The position numbers and the translations under genes were made by a program. The notes below the pieces were generated by a model. The model saw only the letters and a program-made list of their open reading frames with translations, searched no databases and was not told the DNA's origin. A stretch of DNA of 64,000 bases from Candidatus Avelusimicrobium vaccinum (GTDB taxonomy: Bacteria; Elusimicrobiota; Elusimicrobia; Elusimicrobiales; Elusimicrobiaceae), in the NCBI GenBank assembly GCA_902794895.1, contig CADBIY010000002.1, positions 13,660 through 77,659 on the forward strand, in the 5' to 3' direction. This document shows positions 33,995 through 43,763 of this stretch, one piece after another; position 1 is the first letter of the stretch, and each line of letters begins with the position of its first letter.

Positions 33995-35188
33995 TTATTT
34001 TTTATTGGCTTTAATTTGCTCCACAATGCGCGGCAAAATTTGCGAAGCATCACCCACTAACCCATATTTGCACACGTTAAATATAGGAGCGTTGGCATCT
34101 TTATTAATGCCAATAATCACGTCGCTGTGTTCCATACCCACCACGTGTTGTACCGCGCCGGAAATACCGCACGCCACATATAGTTTAGCGGAAACAGTCA
34201 CACCGCTCTGGCCGACTTGTTGCTCTTTAGGTTTCAAACCCAAATCAATCGCCGCGCGGGAAGCCCCCACGGTGCCGCCTAATTCTTGGGCAAGCGTTTC
34301 AAGCAGGTCAAAACCGGCTTTGTTCTTCATACCGCGCCCACCGGCAATCACCACTTCGGCTTCATCCAGTTTCATCCCGCTGGCAGGCGGATCCATATGG
34401 GTGTTAACAATACGGACTTTAGCCGCTTGCGGCGGAACCGCAATACTTTCCGTTACAACCGCAGCCATACGTCCGGGCGTGGTAACCACTTTTTTAAAGA
34501 CGTTTGGGCGAACGGTGGACATTTGCGGACGGTAGTCCGGGCATTTAATGTCCGCCATAATGTTTCCGCCAAAAGCCGGGCGCGTTTGAATTAAATTGCC
34601 TTCTTTGACGGAGAGCCCCGTACAATCAGCCGTTAATCCCACAAAAAGTTGCGAGGAAATACGCGGAGATAAATCACGTCCTACATATGTAGACGGATAA
34701 AGCACCACGCTCGGTTTATACTTTTCAATCAAAGTTACCATGGCATGCGCATACGCAATCGTGTTATATTGCGCATAAGCAGGACCGTCTACCGAGTAAA
34801 TTTTATCCGTTCCGTATTGGGAAAGTTCCGCAAAAAACGGCTGTGTTCCATATCCAATTACCACCGCGCACAATTCTTCCCCCAGTTGTGTGGCAAGTTC
34901 GCGTCCTTTGGATAAAAGTTCAAAACCTACCGGGCGGACTTTTTGCGTGCGGCCGTCATTTGAAATTTCAATAAATACCCATACCCCTTTATAAGCGGAA
35001 AGGTCTTTTTTCGCCGCGCCGCTTTGCGGAAGGGATAACGCCCCGACCGGACATTGTTTTACACACGCTCCGCACATGGTACAGGCAGCAGAAGCGACGG
35101 CTTTACGGTTTACGAGCGAAAGTGCCCCAAACGGACACACCGTGGTGCATTTACCGCACCCAACACACTTTTCGGAAATCTGGATCAT
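33995..35188 (-). CDS. etfA: electron transfer flavoprotein alpha subunit with N-terminal ferredoxin domain
   Basis: Residues 1-60 carry two 4Fe-4S motifs (CVGCGKCTTVCPFGAL and CTMCGACVKQCPVGAL). The rest is EtfA, with VVLYPSTYVGRDLSPRIS and a FAD-binding C-terminal domain (VACGISGAVQH, INKDANAPIF). A ferredoxin-bearing EtfA is known from bifurcating complexes such as CarE of caffeyl-CoA reductase and lactate-dehydrogenase Etf. 397 residues, close to CarE. Its ATG overlaps the etfB stop. Confidence 0.94.
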   Translation of the reverse strand: MIQISEKCVGCGKCTTVCPFGALSLVNRKAVASAACTMCGACVKQCPVGALSLPQSGAAKKDLSAYKGVWVFIEISNDGRTQKVRPVGFELLSKGRELATQLGEELCAVVIGYGTQPFFAELSQYGTDKIYSVDGPAYAQYNTIAYAHAMVTLIEKYKPSVVLYPSTYVGRDLSPRISSQLFVGLTADCTGLSVKEGNLIQTRPAFGGNIMADIKCPDYRPQMSTVRPNVFKKVVTTPGRMAAVVTESIAVPPQAAKVRIVNTHMDPPASGMKLDEAEVVIAGGRGMKNKAGFDLLETLAQELGGTVGASRAAIDLGLKPKEQQVGQSGVTVSAKLYVACGISGAVQHVVGMEHSDVIIGINKDANAPIFNVCKYGLVGDASQILPRIVEQIKANKK

Positions 35189-35973
35189 TTGAGCACACTC
35201 TCCTTCTTCAAAATTTCTACAAATTTATCGGCTAATTCCACCGCTGAGCCGGAGAACATTTCCCCTTTGGCCCGGGCCGGCGGCGGGAAAATACGGTCTA
35301 CCCGGGTAGGAGAACCGTTAAGTCCCAATTTTTTCGGATCCGCGCCGATATCGGCAGCCGTCCAAACGTGGATGACTTTATCTTGCGCTTTATGCGCCGC
35401 CATAAAAGAAGGATATTTGGCTACATAATCATGCGGCATCGTCATCGTAACGAGTAACGGCAAATCAGCCTCTAAAATTTGATGTCCTCCGTCAATCAAT
35501 TTTTTAACTACTACCTGATTGCCGCTTGCATCAATAGATTCACAAAACGTAATTTGCGGAATATCCAAATGATACGCAATCCCCGGGCCGGTCTGCGCCG
35601 TATCACCATCGATCGCCATTTGACCGCAGAGAATTAAATCATACGCGCCGATTTTGCGTACCGCAGTCGCCAACGCATACGAAGTGGCCCACGTATCGGA
35701 CCCGGCAAAAGCGCGGTCGGACAACAGAACGCCTTCATCTGCTCCTAATGCAAGCCCGAGCCGCAAAACAGCCGTTGCTTGATTAGGTCCCATAGATAAG
35801 AGTGTAATTTTGGCCCCCGTTTTGGCTTTAATTTCCAACGCACGTTCCAAGGCAAAATGGTCATACGGGTTCAAAATACTGGGTACCCCTGCACGAATCA
35901 GTGTACCGGTTTTCGGATCTACTTTGACTTGGGTAGAATCAGGAACTTGTTTAATACATACAATAATGTTCAT
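35185..35973 (-). CDS. etfB: electron transfer flavoprotein beta subunit
   Basis: The 262-residue partner of EtfA. It begins MNIIVCIKQVPDSTQVKVD and contains ALERALEIK, GADEGVLLSD, CGQMAIDGDTAQTGPGIAYH and the C-terminal FPPPAR family segment. It binds the AMP or second flavin that allows bifurcation. It sits between the dehydrogenase gene (9-bp gap) and etfA (4-bp overlap). Confidence 0.95.
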   Translation of the reverse strand: MNIIVCIKQVPDSTQVKVDPKTGTLIRAGVPSILNPYDHFALERALEIKAKTGAKITLLSMGPNQATAVLRLGLALGADEGVLLSDRAFAGSDTWATSYALATAVRKIGAYDLILCGQMAIDGDTAQTGPGIAYHLDIPQITFCESIDASGNQVVVKKLIDGGHQILEADLPLLVTMTMPHDYVAKYPSFMAAHKAQDKVIHVWTAADIGADPKKLGLNGSPTRVDRIFPPPARAKGEMFSGSAVELADKFVEILKKESVLK

Positions 35974-35982
35974 GCAGGACTC

Positions 35983-37626
35983 CTATTTTTTGAAAATCTC
36001 TCTTAATTTGGCGGAAACCGTGTCCATATCGTCAATCAGTCCGCGCATTTTGTCTTCAATGGCTATCAAATTGACGGCTTGGCTGACTTCTGCCGTATTA
36101 ATCGTTGGGCAAGTACCTAAGATGAGGCGCAAGCCTTCGCTGGCTGTTTTGAACGCACTTTGGCGGGCGTTTACACGCGCCATGGTGCAAAGGGTGTTAA
36201 TATCAAAGCGGCTGCCTTCCGTAACGCGCTTGTTCGCACATTCGCGCGTAAACACGGCGGCCACTTCCATTTCACTGATTAAATCCCCCAGCATAAAGGT
36301 AACGTATTGGTGGCGGGTAAGTTTATTAGCCCGGCAATCATCTAACACCCGTGCTAAGGCTCTAAATCCTAACGCCACACTGTCCGCACCCACATTCGGG
36401 TTTTGGGCGTGAATAGCATCAAATTCCGCGGCTTGATTCAAATAATATTGACCGCGCGATTTTAAATGTTCCTGCCAGCGACCGCGGAAAATGGTCATTT
36501 CCAACACTTCGCTGGTACCTTCGTAAATGCAGGTAATTTTAACGTCGCGTTTGATTTTTTCCACGGCAAATTCTTTCGTATATCCAAAACCGCCCATGGC
36601 TTGGATGGAATCTTCGGCGGCTTTGTTTCCCGATTCGGTGGCATACAATTTAGCAATGGCACCTTCGGTCGCTAAACCGTGATTATTAACTTCCAATTGT
36701 TTAGCCGTCCAATCAATATACGCACGCGCTGCTTCAAAACGCACATAGTGCGGCGTGATGAGTTTTAACATAAAGCCTTGTTTTTCAGCCAGCGGACCTC
36801 CGGCTTGGATACGTTGTTGGGCATAGGTAAGCGCGGTTTCTACGGCTTCTTCCCCACCGCCTAAACCAAACGCGGCTACCATTAAACGCGTATAACCAAA
36901 AACGGCTTGCGCCTGCAGGAAACCTTGGCCTTCTTTTAAACCAATTAAATTTTCGGCCGGCACATACACTTCATCAAACGCCAACCCTGCGGTGTTGGAT
37001 AAACGAATACCGTGTTTATCTTCGTGTGCATCTTGCGTAAAACCGGGAGTTCCTTTTTCCACAATAAACCAACTCGGTCCGCCGGGAGCCAAGGCGAGTA
37101 CCGTGTAAATATCGGCTACGCCGCCGTTAGAAATCCACATTTTGCTGCCGGTAATTTTATAACCCACCACTTTACCGTCTTGAATCACGTGTTCGGCGCG
37201 GGTACGTAAAGACACTAAATCGGACCCGGCGTCCGCTTCCGTGGCACCATAGGCAACGAGTTTATTTTCATGTGCAATTTTTTTAAACCATTTGGCTTTT
37301 TGTTCCGGGGTACCGCCTACATTTAACGGGTCGCTACCCAAAAAGGTAGCAAATACACCGGTGGCGATACCTAAATCAATGCGGGCCAACTGCTCGCATA
37401 CGCGGTAGATTTCGGTCGTTTGACCGCCTAATCCGCCGTATTCTTCGGGAATAAGTAATAAATGTACACCCAGAATATTATGGTCGTACATCTCTTTTAA
37501 AATATCTAACGGAATTTCGTTTTTAGCGTCATGTTCACGGATAAGGTTAAACGAAATCCGGTTTTTCGCATATTGTTTCAAACTATCCAGCATTAAATTG
37601 CGGGTAGTGAGATCATTTTTAGCCAT
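35983..37626 (-). CDS. acyl-CoA dehydrogenase with C-terminal extension
   Basis: The start at 37626 (MAKNDLTTRN) has a GGGAG site; the frame before it is AT-rich upstream DNA. GATEADAGSD and KMWISNGG are the FAD and CoA loops, and the catalytic Glu sits in IYEGTSEVLE at about residue 400. A further 140 residues (from about 410) form the extra helical domain of long-form acyl-CoA dehydrogenases. With EtfAB it would form a reductase that couples acyl-CoA or enoyl-CoA reduction to ferredoxin. The substrate is unknown. Confidence 0.93.
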   Translation of the reverse strand: MAKNDLTTRNLMLDSLKQYAKNRISFNLIREHDAKNEIPLDILKEMYDHNILGVHLLLIPEEYGGLGGQTTEIYRVCEQLARIDLGIATGVFATFLGSDPLNVGGTPEQKAKWFKKIAHENKLVAYGATEADAGSDLVSLRTRAEHVIQDGKVVGYKITGSKMWISNGGVADIYTVLALAPGGPSWFIVEKGTPGFTQDAHEDKHGIRLSNTAGLAFDEVYVPAENLIGLKEGQGFLQAQAVFGYTRLMVAAFGLGGGEEAVETALTYAQQRIQAGGPLAEKQGFMLKLITPHYVRFEAARAYIDWTAKQLEVNNHGLATEGAIAKLYATESGNKAAEDSIQAMGGFGYTKEFAVEKIKRDVKITCIYEGTSEVLEMTIFRGRWQEHLKSRGQYYLNQAAEFDAIHAQNPNVGADSVALGFRALARVLDDCRANKLTRHQYVTFMLGDLISEMEVAAVFTRECANKRVTEGSRFDINTLCTMARVNARQSAFKTASEGLRLILGTCPTINTAEVSQAVNLIAIEDKMRGLIDDMDTVSAKLREIFKK

Positions 37627-37657
37627 GTTTTGGTCTCCCAAAATAGAGTATAGATAT

Positions 37658-37663
37658 ATTATA
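37658..37663 (-). promoter_or_regulatory. -10 box of the acyl-CoA dehydrogenase-etf unit
   Basis: TATAAT on the minus strand lies 31 nt before the ATG at 37626, leaving room for the GGGAG site, unlike the leaderless yejM start on the other strand. Confidence 0.5.
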
Positions 37664-37727
37664 CAAAATAAATCCGGCGTAAAACGCACCGGAGCACAAA
37701 ATCACACCATGATTCCCCCAAACAAGG

Positions 37728-37733
37728 TATAAT
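37728..37733 (+). promoter_or_regulatory. -10 box of yejM-like gene, leaderless start predicted
   Basis: TATAAT is followed by 6 nt (ATAAAT) before the ATG at 37740. No ribosome site. Confidence 0.6.
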
Positions 37734-37739
37734 ATAAAT

Positions 37740-39533
37740 ATGTCCCCCCGACAGTTGTTTTCCTTTTCCTTATTCCAAGGGCTGGTGTGGTGTTTAGCAG
37801 CCTTGGGATACTTTTACGTCAGCGGTTTTTATACCGACCCCTGGGGCTTGCTCTTTACCCTGCTGTTCGTTCCCGCCCACTTATTTATGTTTGCTTGGTT
37901 AATAGGGCTACTGTGCTTTCCTGTTAAGTGGGTGGGAAAACGCGCCCTAACAACGGCTTGCGTGGCCGCGGGCGGACTGTTTTCCTTTTTCCTGCTAGCG
38001 GATATGGTGGTATTTGCACAATATCGTTTTCACATTGGGCTGTCGCTACTGGAATTATTTTTCGGCCCGGCCGGGCGGGAAATTTTTATTTTTTCTTGGG
38101 GCATGTGGTTACTGATTGGGTTTCTGGCCCTACTGATTATTGCACTGGAAATAACCCTTGTACGTTTATCCAAAAAATTCACTTTTTCCAATAAAACACT
38201 TCTCATCCTCTTAGGTTTATGGACACTATTTTTTGTGGCCTATAACGCCACATACGCCTGGGGAAAATTTAAAATGATTCCCTCCGTGGTGGCGCAACAA
38301 GCGGTTTTGCCCTTGGCCTATCCGCTCTCAGCCAACCGCCGGTTAGAAAAATGGGGGTTTACCCCTTCTCAAAGGCCTTATCAACTTCCGCATAAGGGCT
38401 CTTTAACTTACCCGCTGCATCCGCTTACGTGTTCTTCTTCCGCACCGTCAAAAAATATACTCATTATTATGTTGGATTCTTGGCGGGCCGATACGTTCAC
38501 CCCGCAGGTAATGCCCAAACTATCGGCCTGGAGCCAACGCCCCGGCATGCAGGTATTTACCAACCATTTGTCCGGCGGGAACTCCACCATAGGCGGGGTT
38601 TTTTCCCTGTTTTACGCGGTGCCGCACTCGTACTGGGATGATTTTACCTCCCAACAAGAACCGCCTATTCTTATTACGGAAGCCCAGAAAAGAGGCTATG
38701 AGCCGGGAATTTTCGCCAGCAGCAGTCTATCTAGCCCGGCGTTTTACCGCAATGTTTTCTCGGCAATTCCCAATTTGCGTATGGGGTCTTCCGGCAAATC
38801 CAGTTGGGCGCGGGACATAAATGCGGTGGATGATTTTGAAAAGTTTCTGCAAACCCGAAACAAACAACACCCTTTCTTCGGCTTTATCTTTTTAGACGCT
38901 CCCCACGCCTACGAATACCCGGCCGAGTATGCCCATTTTACACCGGCTAAACCCATGAACTATTTGCTCCTTAATAACCGGACGGATCCGACCCCGTATG
39001 CAAACCAATATAAAAATGCAGTCTATTTTAACGACGCGCTGATTGACCGGGTTTTGACTTTATTGGAAAAGCAAAACTTGTTATCCAATACCCTGGTTAT
39101 TTTAACCGGGGATCACGGCCAGGAACTTAACGACTCGCACCAAAATTTTTGGGGGCACAACAGTAATTTTGCCGATTACCAAACCAAGGTTCCCTTTATT
39201 GTCTATGATGCGTCGCGCACGAAACAAACATCTTACAACTACCGCACTTCCCACCATGATGTCGTCCCCACCCTGTTGCAAGAAGTGTACGGTTGCACCA
39301 ATCCGCCGGCGGATTATGCGTTGGGAAGGTCCCTTTTTGACCCAACTCCCCGCCCGTTTACCGTACTAGCCGGGCACACCGAAAAAGTAATACGCTCCGG
39401 CGACGATATTACCGTATTAAATAAATTCGGCAGTTTAAATAGATACGACAATCGTTTAACGCCCATCCAAACTCCCCCGGACCCGGAAATTTTAAAAGAA
39501 GGGCTCAAGGCGTTTAGCCGTTTTTACAAATAA
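37740..39533 (+). CDS. YejM/PbgA-like inner-membrane protein with alkaline-phosphatase-fold domain
   Basis: Five hydrophobic helices (about residues 8-165) precede a periplasmic sulfatase-fold domain (about 240-570). It has IIMLDSWRAD, SGGNSTIGGVF (where the catalytic Thr/Ser sits in active members), LTGDHGQEL and a WGHNSNF region. The layout and the LDSWRAD sequence match YejM/PbgA, which senses LPS levels and controls its synthesis. The length of 597 is close to YejM. Other enzyme roles, such as phosphoethanolamine transfer, are possible. Confidence 0.85.
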   Translation: MSPRQLFSFSLFQGLVWCLAALGYFYVSGFYTDPWGLLFTLLFVPAHLFMFAWLIGLLCFPVKWVGKRALTTACVAAGGLFSFFLLADMVVFAQYRFHIGLSLLELFFGPAGREIFIFSWGMWLLIGFLALLIIALEITLVRLSKKFTFSNKTLLILLGLWTLFFVAYNATYAWGKFKMIPSVVAQQAVLPLAYPLSANRRLEKWGFTPSQRPYQLPHKGSLTYPLHPLTCSSSAPSKNILIIMLDSWRADTFTPQVMPKLSAWSQRPGMQVFTNHLSGGNSTIGGVFSLFYAVPHSYWDDFTSQQEPPILITEAQKRGYEPGIFASSSLSSPAFYRNVFSAIPNLRMGSSGKSSWARDINAVDDFEKFLQTRNKQHPFFGFIFLDAPHAYEYPAEYAHFTPAKPMNYLLLNNRTDPTPYANQYKNAVYFNDALIDRVLTLLEKQNLLSNTLVILTGDHGQELNDSHQNFWGHNSNFADYQTKVPFIVYDASRTKQTSYNYRTSHHDVVPTLLQEVYGCTNPPADYALGRSLFDPTPRPFTVLAGHTEKVIRSGDDITVLNKFGSLNRYDNRLTPIQTPPDPEILKEGLKAFSRFYK

Positions 39534-39539
39534 TATTGC

Positions 39540-39545
39540 TATAAT
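39540..39545 (+). promoter_or_regulatory. -10 box of HIT gene, leaderless start predicted
   Basis: TATAAT is followed by AGAGTT and the ATG at 39552. This lies 6 bp after the yejM stop, so the HIT gene has its own promoter within a convergent-free gap of 18 bp. Confidence 0.6.
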
Positions 39546-39551
39546 AGAGTT

Positions 39552-39887
39552 ATGAACTGTATATTTTGTGGTATAGCTGACGGTTCCGTCAACACGCAAC
39601 TTGTTTACGAAGATGAACAAGTGGTGGCGTTTAAAGATCTAAATCCGCAAGCGCCTACGCATTTATTGATTATCCCGCGCCAACATATCGCGCGGCTGAG
39701 CGAGGCAGACGAAAAAGATGCCGCGCTGTTGGGGCATTTGTTATTGGTAGCTAAAAAACTGGCCGACCAATTCGGTCTAAAAGATTTCCGCCTCGTTACC
39801 AACAACGGCAAAGGGGCCGGGCAAAGCGTGGACCACTTGCATTTTCATTTAATGGCCGGACGCCGTTTTTTGTGGCCGGCCGGATAA
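39552..39887 (+). CDS. HIT family hydrolase (HinT-like)
   Basis: A 111-residue protein of the histidine triad family, starting CIFCGIADGS. The catalytic triad is in VDHLHFHLMAGR (HxHxH). Family members hydrolyse AMP-lysine or adenosine phosphoramidates. CIFC in the N terminus suggests zinc binding. It follows yejM by 18 bp but has its own TATAAT box. Confidence 0.93.
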   Translation: MNCIFCGIADGSVNTQLVYEDEQVVAFKDLNPQAPTHLLIIPRQHIARLSEADEKDAALLGHLLLVAKKLADQFGLKDFRLVTNNGKGAGQSVDHLHFHLMAGRRFLWPAG

Positions 39888-39891
39888 ATGC

Positions 39892-39920
39892 TAGTCAAAA
39901 CAGTAAAAATAATCTATAAT
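39892..39920 (+). promoter_or_regulatory. promoter of rpsU-dnaG-rpoD
   Basis: TAGTCA at 39892-39897 and TATAAT at 39915-39920 are 17 bp apart. It lies about 50 nt before the AAGGTGGTGA ribosome site of rpsU. Confidence 0.65.
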
Positions 39921-39980
39921 ATATAGCGATAGATTTTTCATTATTTTTAACTACAGCCGTAGAAGGTGGTGAACAACGTA

Positions 39981-40175
39981 ATGGTTTTCGTGAAAGTAAG
40001 AGATGCCGAACACCTCGAAGAAGCCCTCAAACGCTTCAAACGCGAATGTGAAAAGAACGGTATCTTGCGTGAAATCAAAAGACGCGAAACGTATATGCCT
40101 CCGAGCGTAAAACGCAAAATCAAATCGCAGGAAGCCCAACGCCGCGCCAGACGTACCAAACGCAGACGTTTTTAA
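39981..40175 (+). CDS. rpsU: 30S ribosomal protein bS21
   Basis: The start is set at ATG 39981 ([16 protein letters not shown]), because AAGGTGGTGA lies 8-9 nt before it; the GTG at 39966 is inside the ribosome site. 64 residues, highly basic at the C terminus ([11 protein letters not shown]). First of the macromolecular synthesis operon with dnaG and rpoD. Confidence 0.95.
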   Translation: MVFVKVRDAEHLEEALKRFKRECEKNGILREIKRRETYMPPSVKRKIKSQEAQRRARRTKRRRF

Positions 40176-40190
40176 TCAGTGAAGTTCAGT

Positions 40191-40238
40191 AGGCAATAGT
40201 CCTTTACGTAAGTATCGGGCTATTGCCTTATTTGCCTT
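40191..40238 (+). terminator. attenuator hairpin between rpsU and dnaG
   Basis: AGGCAATAG (40191-40199) pairs with CTATTGCCT (40220-40228). It is followed by TATTTGCCTTTT, so the stem is good but the T run is imperfect. An internal terminator here would set a higher level of rpsU than of dnaG and rpoD, as in the E. coli operon. Confidence 0.55.
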
Positions 40239-40258
40239 TTATTTACGTGAGCGGATTT

Positions 40259-41992
40259 GTGAATAACAATACCGTAGAACTAATCAAAGAACGGTTGGAT
40301 ATTGTAGAGTTTATCCGTCAATATGTGCCCGATTTAAAGCGCGCCGGAAAAACTTACAAGGCCTGTTGTCCGTTCCATAAAGAAAAAACCCCCTCGTTTA
40401 CCTGTAATAGCGAGAAGGGACTGTTTTATTGTTTTGGTTGTCAGGAAGGGGGCGACATCATTGCCTTCCTGATGAAAATTGAAAATTTATCTTTTAACGA
40501 GGCGTTGGAAAAATTAGCAACATTGGCCGGCGTGGAATATAAGCCACAACGGCCTCTAACAGCAGAGGAACAACGCCGGGCCGCTACACGTAAAGTATTG
40601 GATTTTGCCAAAGGATACTATCATAAAAATTTAATGTCTGCTGCCGGTTCACACGCGCGCGCATACGTAAAGAAACGGAATTTAACCAAAGAAACCTGTG
40701 AACATTTTGAACTCGGTCTATCTTTTAATGAATCGGCTGCGCTGGCAAATGCCGCCCGACAGGCAGGCTATACAGATCAGGATTTAAAAAATGGCGGCCT
40801 TTGCGCTTCCACTCCATACGGTTTACGGGACTATTTCCGCGGAAGACTGATGTTCCCCATCATTAACCAACGCGGTGATACCGTTGGTTTTGGCGGACGC
40901 ATTTTAGGAGAAGGGGAACCCAAATATTTAAACTCACCGGAAACGGTGTTATTTAGCAAATCGCACATTTTATACGGATTGAATTTTGCAGGGCCCGCTA
41001 TTCGTAAAACCGGGGTAGCCGTTTTGTTGGAAGGATATATGGATGTAATCGGCTGTCACCAGGCCGGCATTGAATATACCGTAGCCCCGTTGGGCACCAG
41101 TTTAACAGAAGATCATGCACGCTTGCTGAAACGTTACACGGATAATGTAATTATTCTTTTTGACCCGGATGCGGCCGGAATTAAAGCAGCGTTGCGAGGG
41201 GCACTCATTTTAATCGAACGGGGTCTATTTGTAAAAGTGGCCTCTCTGCCTGACGGATTAGATCCGGATGAATTTATCGCCCGGGACGGAAAAGAAGCCT
41301 TTGAAAATATCCTGAAGAACGCGCAGGATTTAATCGCGTTTCACACAAAACTCCAATTGGAGTCTGTTCCCCAGCCGATCAGCGCACAGGATAAAACGCG
41401 TATAGTCAGTGAACTGGTGGAAACTATTTTAAAACAACCGGACGAAATTGTCCGTAGAGAATGGGCCAAATATGTGGCTGAACATGTAGGTGTTGAGGAG
41501 CAATTGGTACTTGCCCGGCTTCAAAAACCGGCCATGCGACCTTTTGCAAAACGAACTTCCGTTTCGGAGATTGCCTCCAAAACAAACCCAGCAGAAACAG
41601 AACTCATTGCTTGGTTATTACGTGCACCGGAACATTGGACTCTTTGTAAAGAATTAACACCTGCCCATTTTTCGGCAGAACGTACGTGGAAAGTCTTTGA
41701 AGCCGTCCGTCAGGCGGCGGCCGAAAACTCGGATGCTCACACGATGGTCCAACGGGCGGAAAGAACCGTACCGCAATTTAAAAGCGAACTCGTCAAACTT
41801 ACCTTACAGGAACTTCCTGAAGATTTTGATGCAATTCGTGATATTACGGCGTGTGTAGCAAAACTAAAACAGTCCGGCCTACACAAACGCCTTAAAGAAG
41901 TGCAGGCCCACATGAAGCGCTTAGGTGCAGGAAATGTACCGCCGGAAATAATTCAAGAATATATGCAGTTGCAAACAAAACTAAAAAAATAA
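40259..41992 (+). CDS. dnaG: DNA primase
   Basis: Primer synthesis at the fork. The start is taken at GTG 40259, which begins just after the attenuator hairpin with a weak GAGCGG site; the TTG at 40223 lies within the hairpin. A zinc-finger domain ([12 protein letters not shown]...CFGCQEGGD) is followed by the TOPRIM core ([20 protein letters not shown]) and a C-terminal DnaB-binding domain from about residue 430. About 577 residues, normal. Confidence 0.94.
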   Translation: MNNNTVELIKERLDIVEFIRQYVPDLKRAGKTYKACCPFHKEKTPSFTCNSEKGLFYCFGCQEGGDIIAFLMKIENLSFNEALEKLATLAGVEYKPQRPLTAEEQRRAATRKVLDFAKGYYHKNLMSAAGSHARAYVKKRNLTKETCEHFELGLSFNESAALANAARQAGYTDQDLKNGGLCASTPYGLRDYFRGRLMFPIINQRGDTVGFGGRILGEGEPKYLNSPETVLFSKSHILYGLNFAGPAIRKTGVAVLLEGYMDVIGCHQAGIEYTVAPLGTSLTEDHARLLKRYTDNVIILFDPDAAGIKAALRGALILIERGLFVKVASLPDGLDPDEFIARDGKEAFENILKNAQDLIAFHTKLQLESVPQPISAQDKTRIVSELVETILKQPDEIVRREWAKYVAEHVGVEEQLVLARLQKPAMRPFAKRTSVSEIASKTNPAETELIAWLLRAPEHWTLCKELTPAHFSAERTWKVFEAVRQAAAENSDAHTMVQRAERTVPQFKSELVKLTLQELPEDFDAIRDITACVAKLKQSGLHKRLKEVQAHMKRLGAGNVPPEIIQEYMQLQTKLKK

Positions 41993-42003
41993 TTGAGGGA
42001 AAC

Positions 42004-43710
42004 ATGGCATCTGGAAAAGCATTGAAAGATTTACTGGAAGAAGGAAAAGAAAGCGGTTTTTTATCGCTGGAAGAACTGAACCGTTCTATCGCGGCCGCTG
42101 ATATGAGTGCAGAAGATATTGATGGCGTGATGGGTACTTTGGATGATTTAGGAATCCAAGTAGTAGATCAGAAAAAATTTAAATCTGTTGCTGCGCAAGA
42201 AAAAGAAGCCTTGAGTGAAGATTGGTCCGGCGCACCGGATATTTCTAACTCGATCCGTATGTATTTGTCCGAAATGGGAAAAGTGCCGCTTCTTTCACGG
42301 GATGAAGAAATTACACTCGCCCGTAATATCCGCGAACGGGAAAAAGAACTGCGCAAACTGGTATTGGAATCCCCCATTACCATGCGTGAAATTTGTAACT
42401 GGGAAGAGTTGGTAGATCAAGAAGAAATGACTACAAAAGAACTTATGCCCCGTGGAAAACGCACTACACGCGAATTAAATAATATGCGCAAAAAACTCAA
42501 AGATGCCGCGGCATTTATCGGTAAGCGTGAACAGGAAATCACAAAACTCATGAAAGAATTGCGCGAAGGTGCCTTAAGTGATAAAAAGCGCAATAATTAT
42601 ATTGAAAAATTGGAAGCAAAACAAAAAGAAGTGGTTACCGTTATTAATAAATTAAATTTAAACCAAAATAAAATTAAACGCTTAACCAATAAAATTAAAA
42701 ACCTGGCCGACCGCTTAACCGAAACCAGCAACGACATGCAACGTTTTGATGAGTATTTCGGCCCGTATGCAAGTGTAAAAAAGTTGGTATCGCAATTCAA
42801 AAATAAAAAAATTACCGAAAAAGAATTTAAAAAGAAAACGAAGTTTTCTTTAGAAGAATTAGAACGCGCATTGGCAAATATTGAGGATATCCGCCGACGG
42901 CATGCCCAAATGGTAGATATGCTCCCCATGAGCGAAAAAGAATTTATCGCATTTAATGACCGGATTGTATTTTTTGAAAATATGATCTTACAAGATAAAT
43001 TAAAACTTATTAAAGCCAACTTGCGCTTAGTAGTTTCTATTGCAAAAAAACATGTAAATTCCAATTTGGAACTTTCCGATTTAATTCAGGAAGGTGGATT
43101 AGGACTCATGAAAGCCGTAGAAAAATTTGAGTATAAACGCGGATTTAAATTTTCCACCTATGCGACGTGGTGGATCCGCCAAAGCATTAACCGCGCGATT
43201 GCGGATCAAGCCAACACGATCCGTATTCCGGTTCATATGAAAGAGTTGGTTTCTAAACTAACAAAAGTGACGAATAAATTCCGGCAGGAACATGGCCGCG
43301 AGCCCACCTTGGAAGATTATTCAAAGACGTTACGTCTGTCTATGGAAAAAGTGAAAAGCGTTCTTAAAATTATGCAAGATCCTATTTCGCTATCCACTCC
43401 TATTGGAGAAGACGAGGATTCCAACTTGGAAGATTTTATCGAAGATAAGTCCGGCCCAAACCCGACGACGGCTGCCGTGGATTTCTTACGCAAGCAGGAA
43501 GTAGCCGACGTGCTGGCTACCCTTTCGGAACGCGAAGCCAAAATTATCAGTTTACGTTTCGGGATTGACTCGGGCTACCCGCGCACGTTAGAAGAAGTGG
43601 GCAAAATGTTTAACGTCACCCGCGAGCGCGTACGGCAGATCGAAGCCAAAGCCATCCGTAAATTACGTCACCCCAGCCGTACCAAGATGTTGAAAGATTA
43701 CCAAGAGTAG
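42004..43710 (+). CDS. rpoD: primary sigma factor RpoD (sigma-70)
   Basis: It contains the region 1.1-like N terminus, region 1.2 ([22 protein letters not shown]), the non-conserved insert (about 130-300), regions 2.1-2.4 ([49 protein letters not shown]), region 3 and region 4.2 ([24 protein letters not shown]). 568 residues. GAGGG precedes the start, and a strong terminator follows. It matches the TATAAT-type promoters in this window. Confidence 0.96.
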   Translation: MASGKALKDLLEEGKESGFLSLEELNRSIAAADMSAEDIDGVMGTLDDLGIQVVDQKKFKSVAAQEKEALSEDWSGAPDISNSIRMYLSEMGKVPLLSRDEEITLARNIREREKELRKLVLESPITMREICNWEELVDQEEMTTKELMPRGKRTTRELNNMRKKLKDAAAFIGKREQEITKLMKELREGALSDKKRNNYIEKLEAKQKEVVTVINKLNLNQNKIKRLTNKIKNLADRLTETSNDMQRFDEYFGPYASVKKLVSQFKNKKITEKEFKKKTKFSLEELERALANIEDIRRRHAQMVDMLPMSEKEFIAFNDRIVFFENMILQDKLKLIKANLRLVVSIAKKHVNSNLELSDLIQEGGLGLMKAVEKFEYKRGFKFSTYATWWIRQSINRAIADQANTIRIPVHMKELVSKLTKVTNKFRQEHGREPTLEDYSKTLRLSMEKVKSVLKIMQDPISLSTPIGEDEDSNLEDFIEDKSGPNPTTAAVDFLRKQEVADVLATLSEREAKIISLRFGIDSGYPRTLEEVGKMFNVTRERVRQIEAKAIRKLRHPSRTKMLKDYQE

Positions 43711-43715
43711 TAAAC

Positions 43716-43745
43716 AAAACCCCCCGGCAATGCCGGGGGGTTTTA
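43716..43745. terminator. terminator of rpsU-dnaG-rpoD, shared with pilin 43764
   Basis: CCCCCCGGC and GCCGGGGGG pair with a 3-nt loop, followed by TTTT, and preceded by AAAA for the opposite strand. Confidence 0.9.
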
Positions 43746-43763
43746 TAAAATCACACCGCCCTT

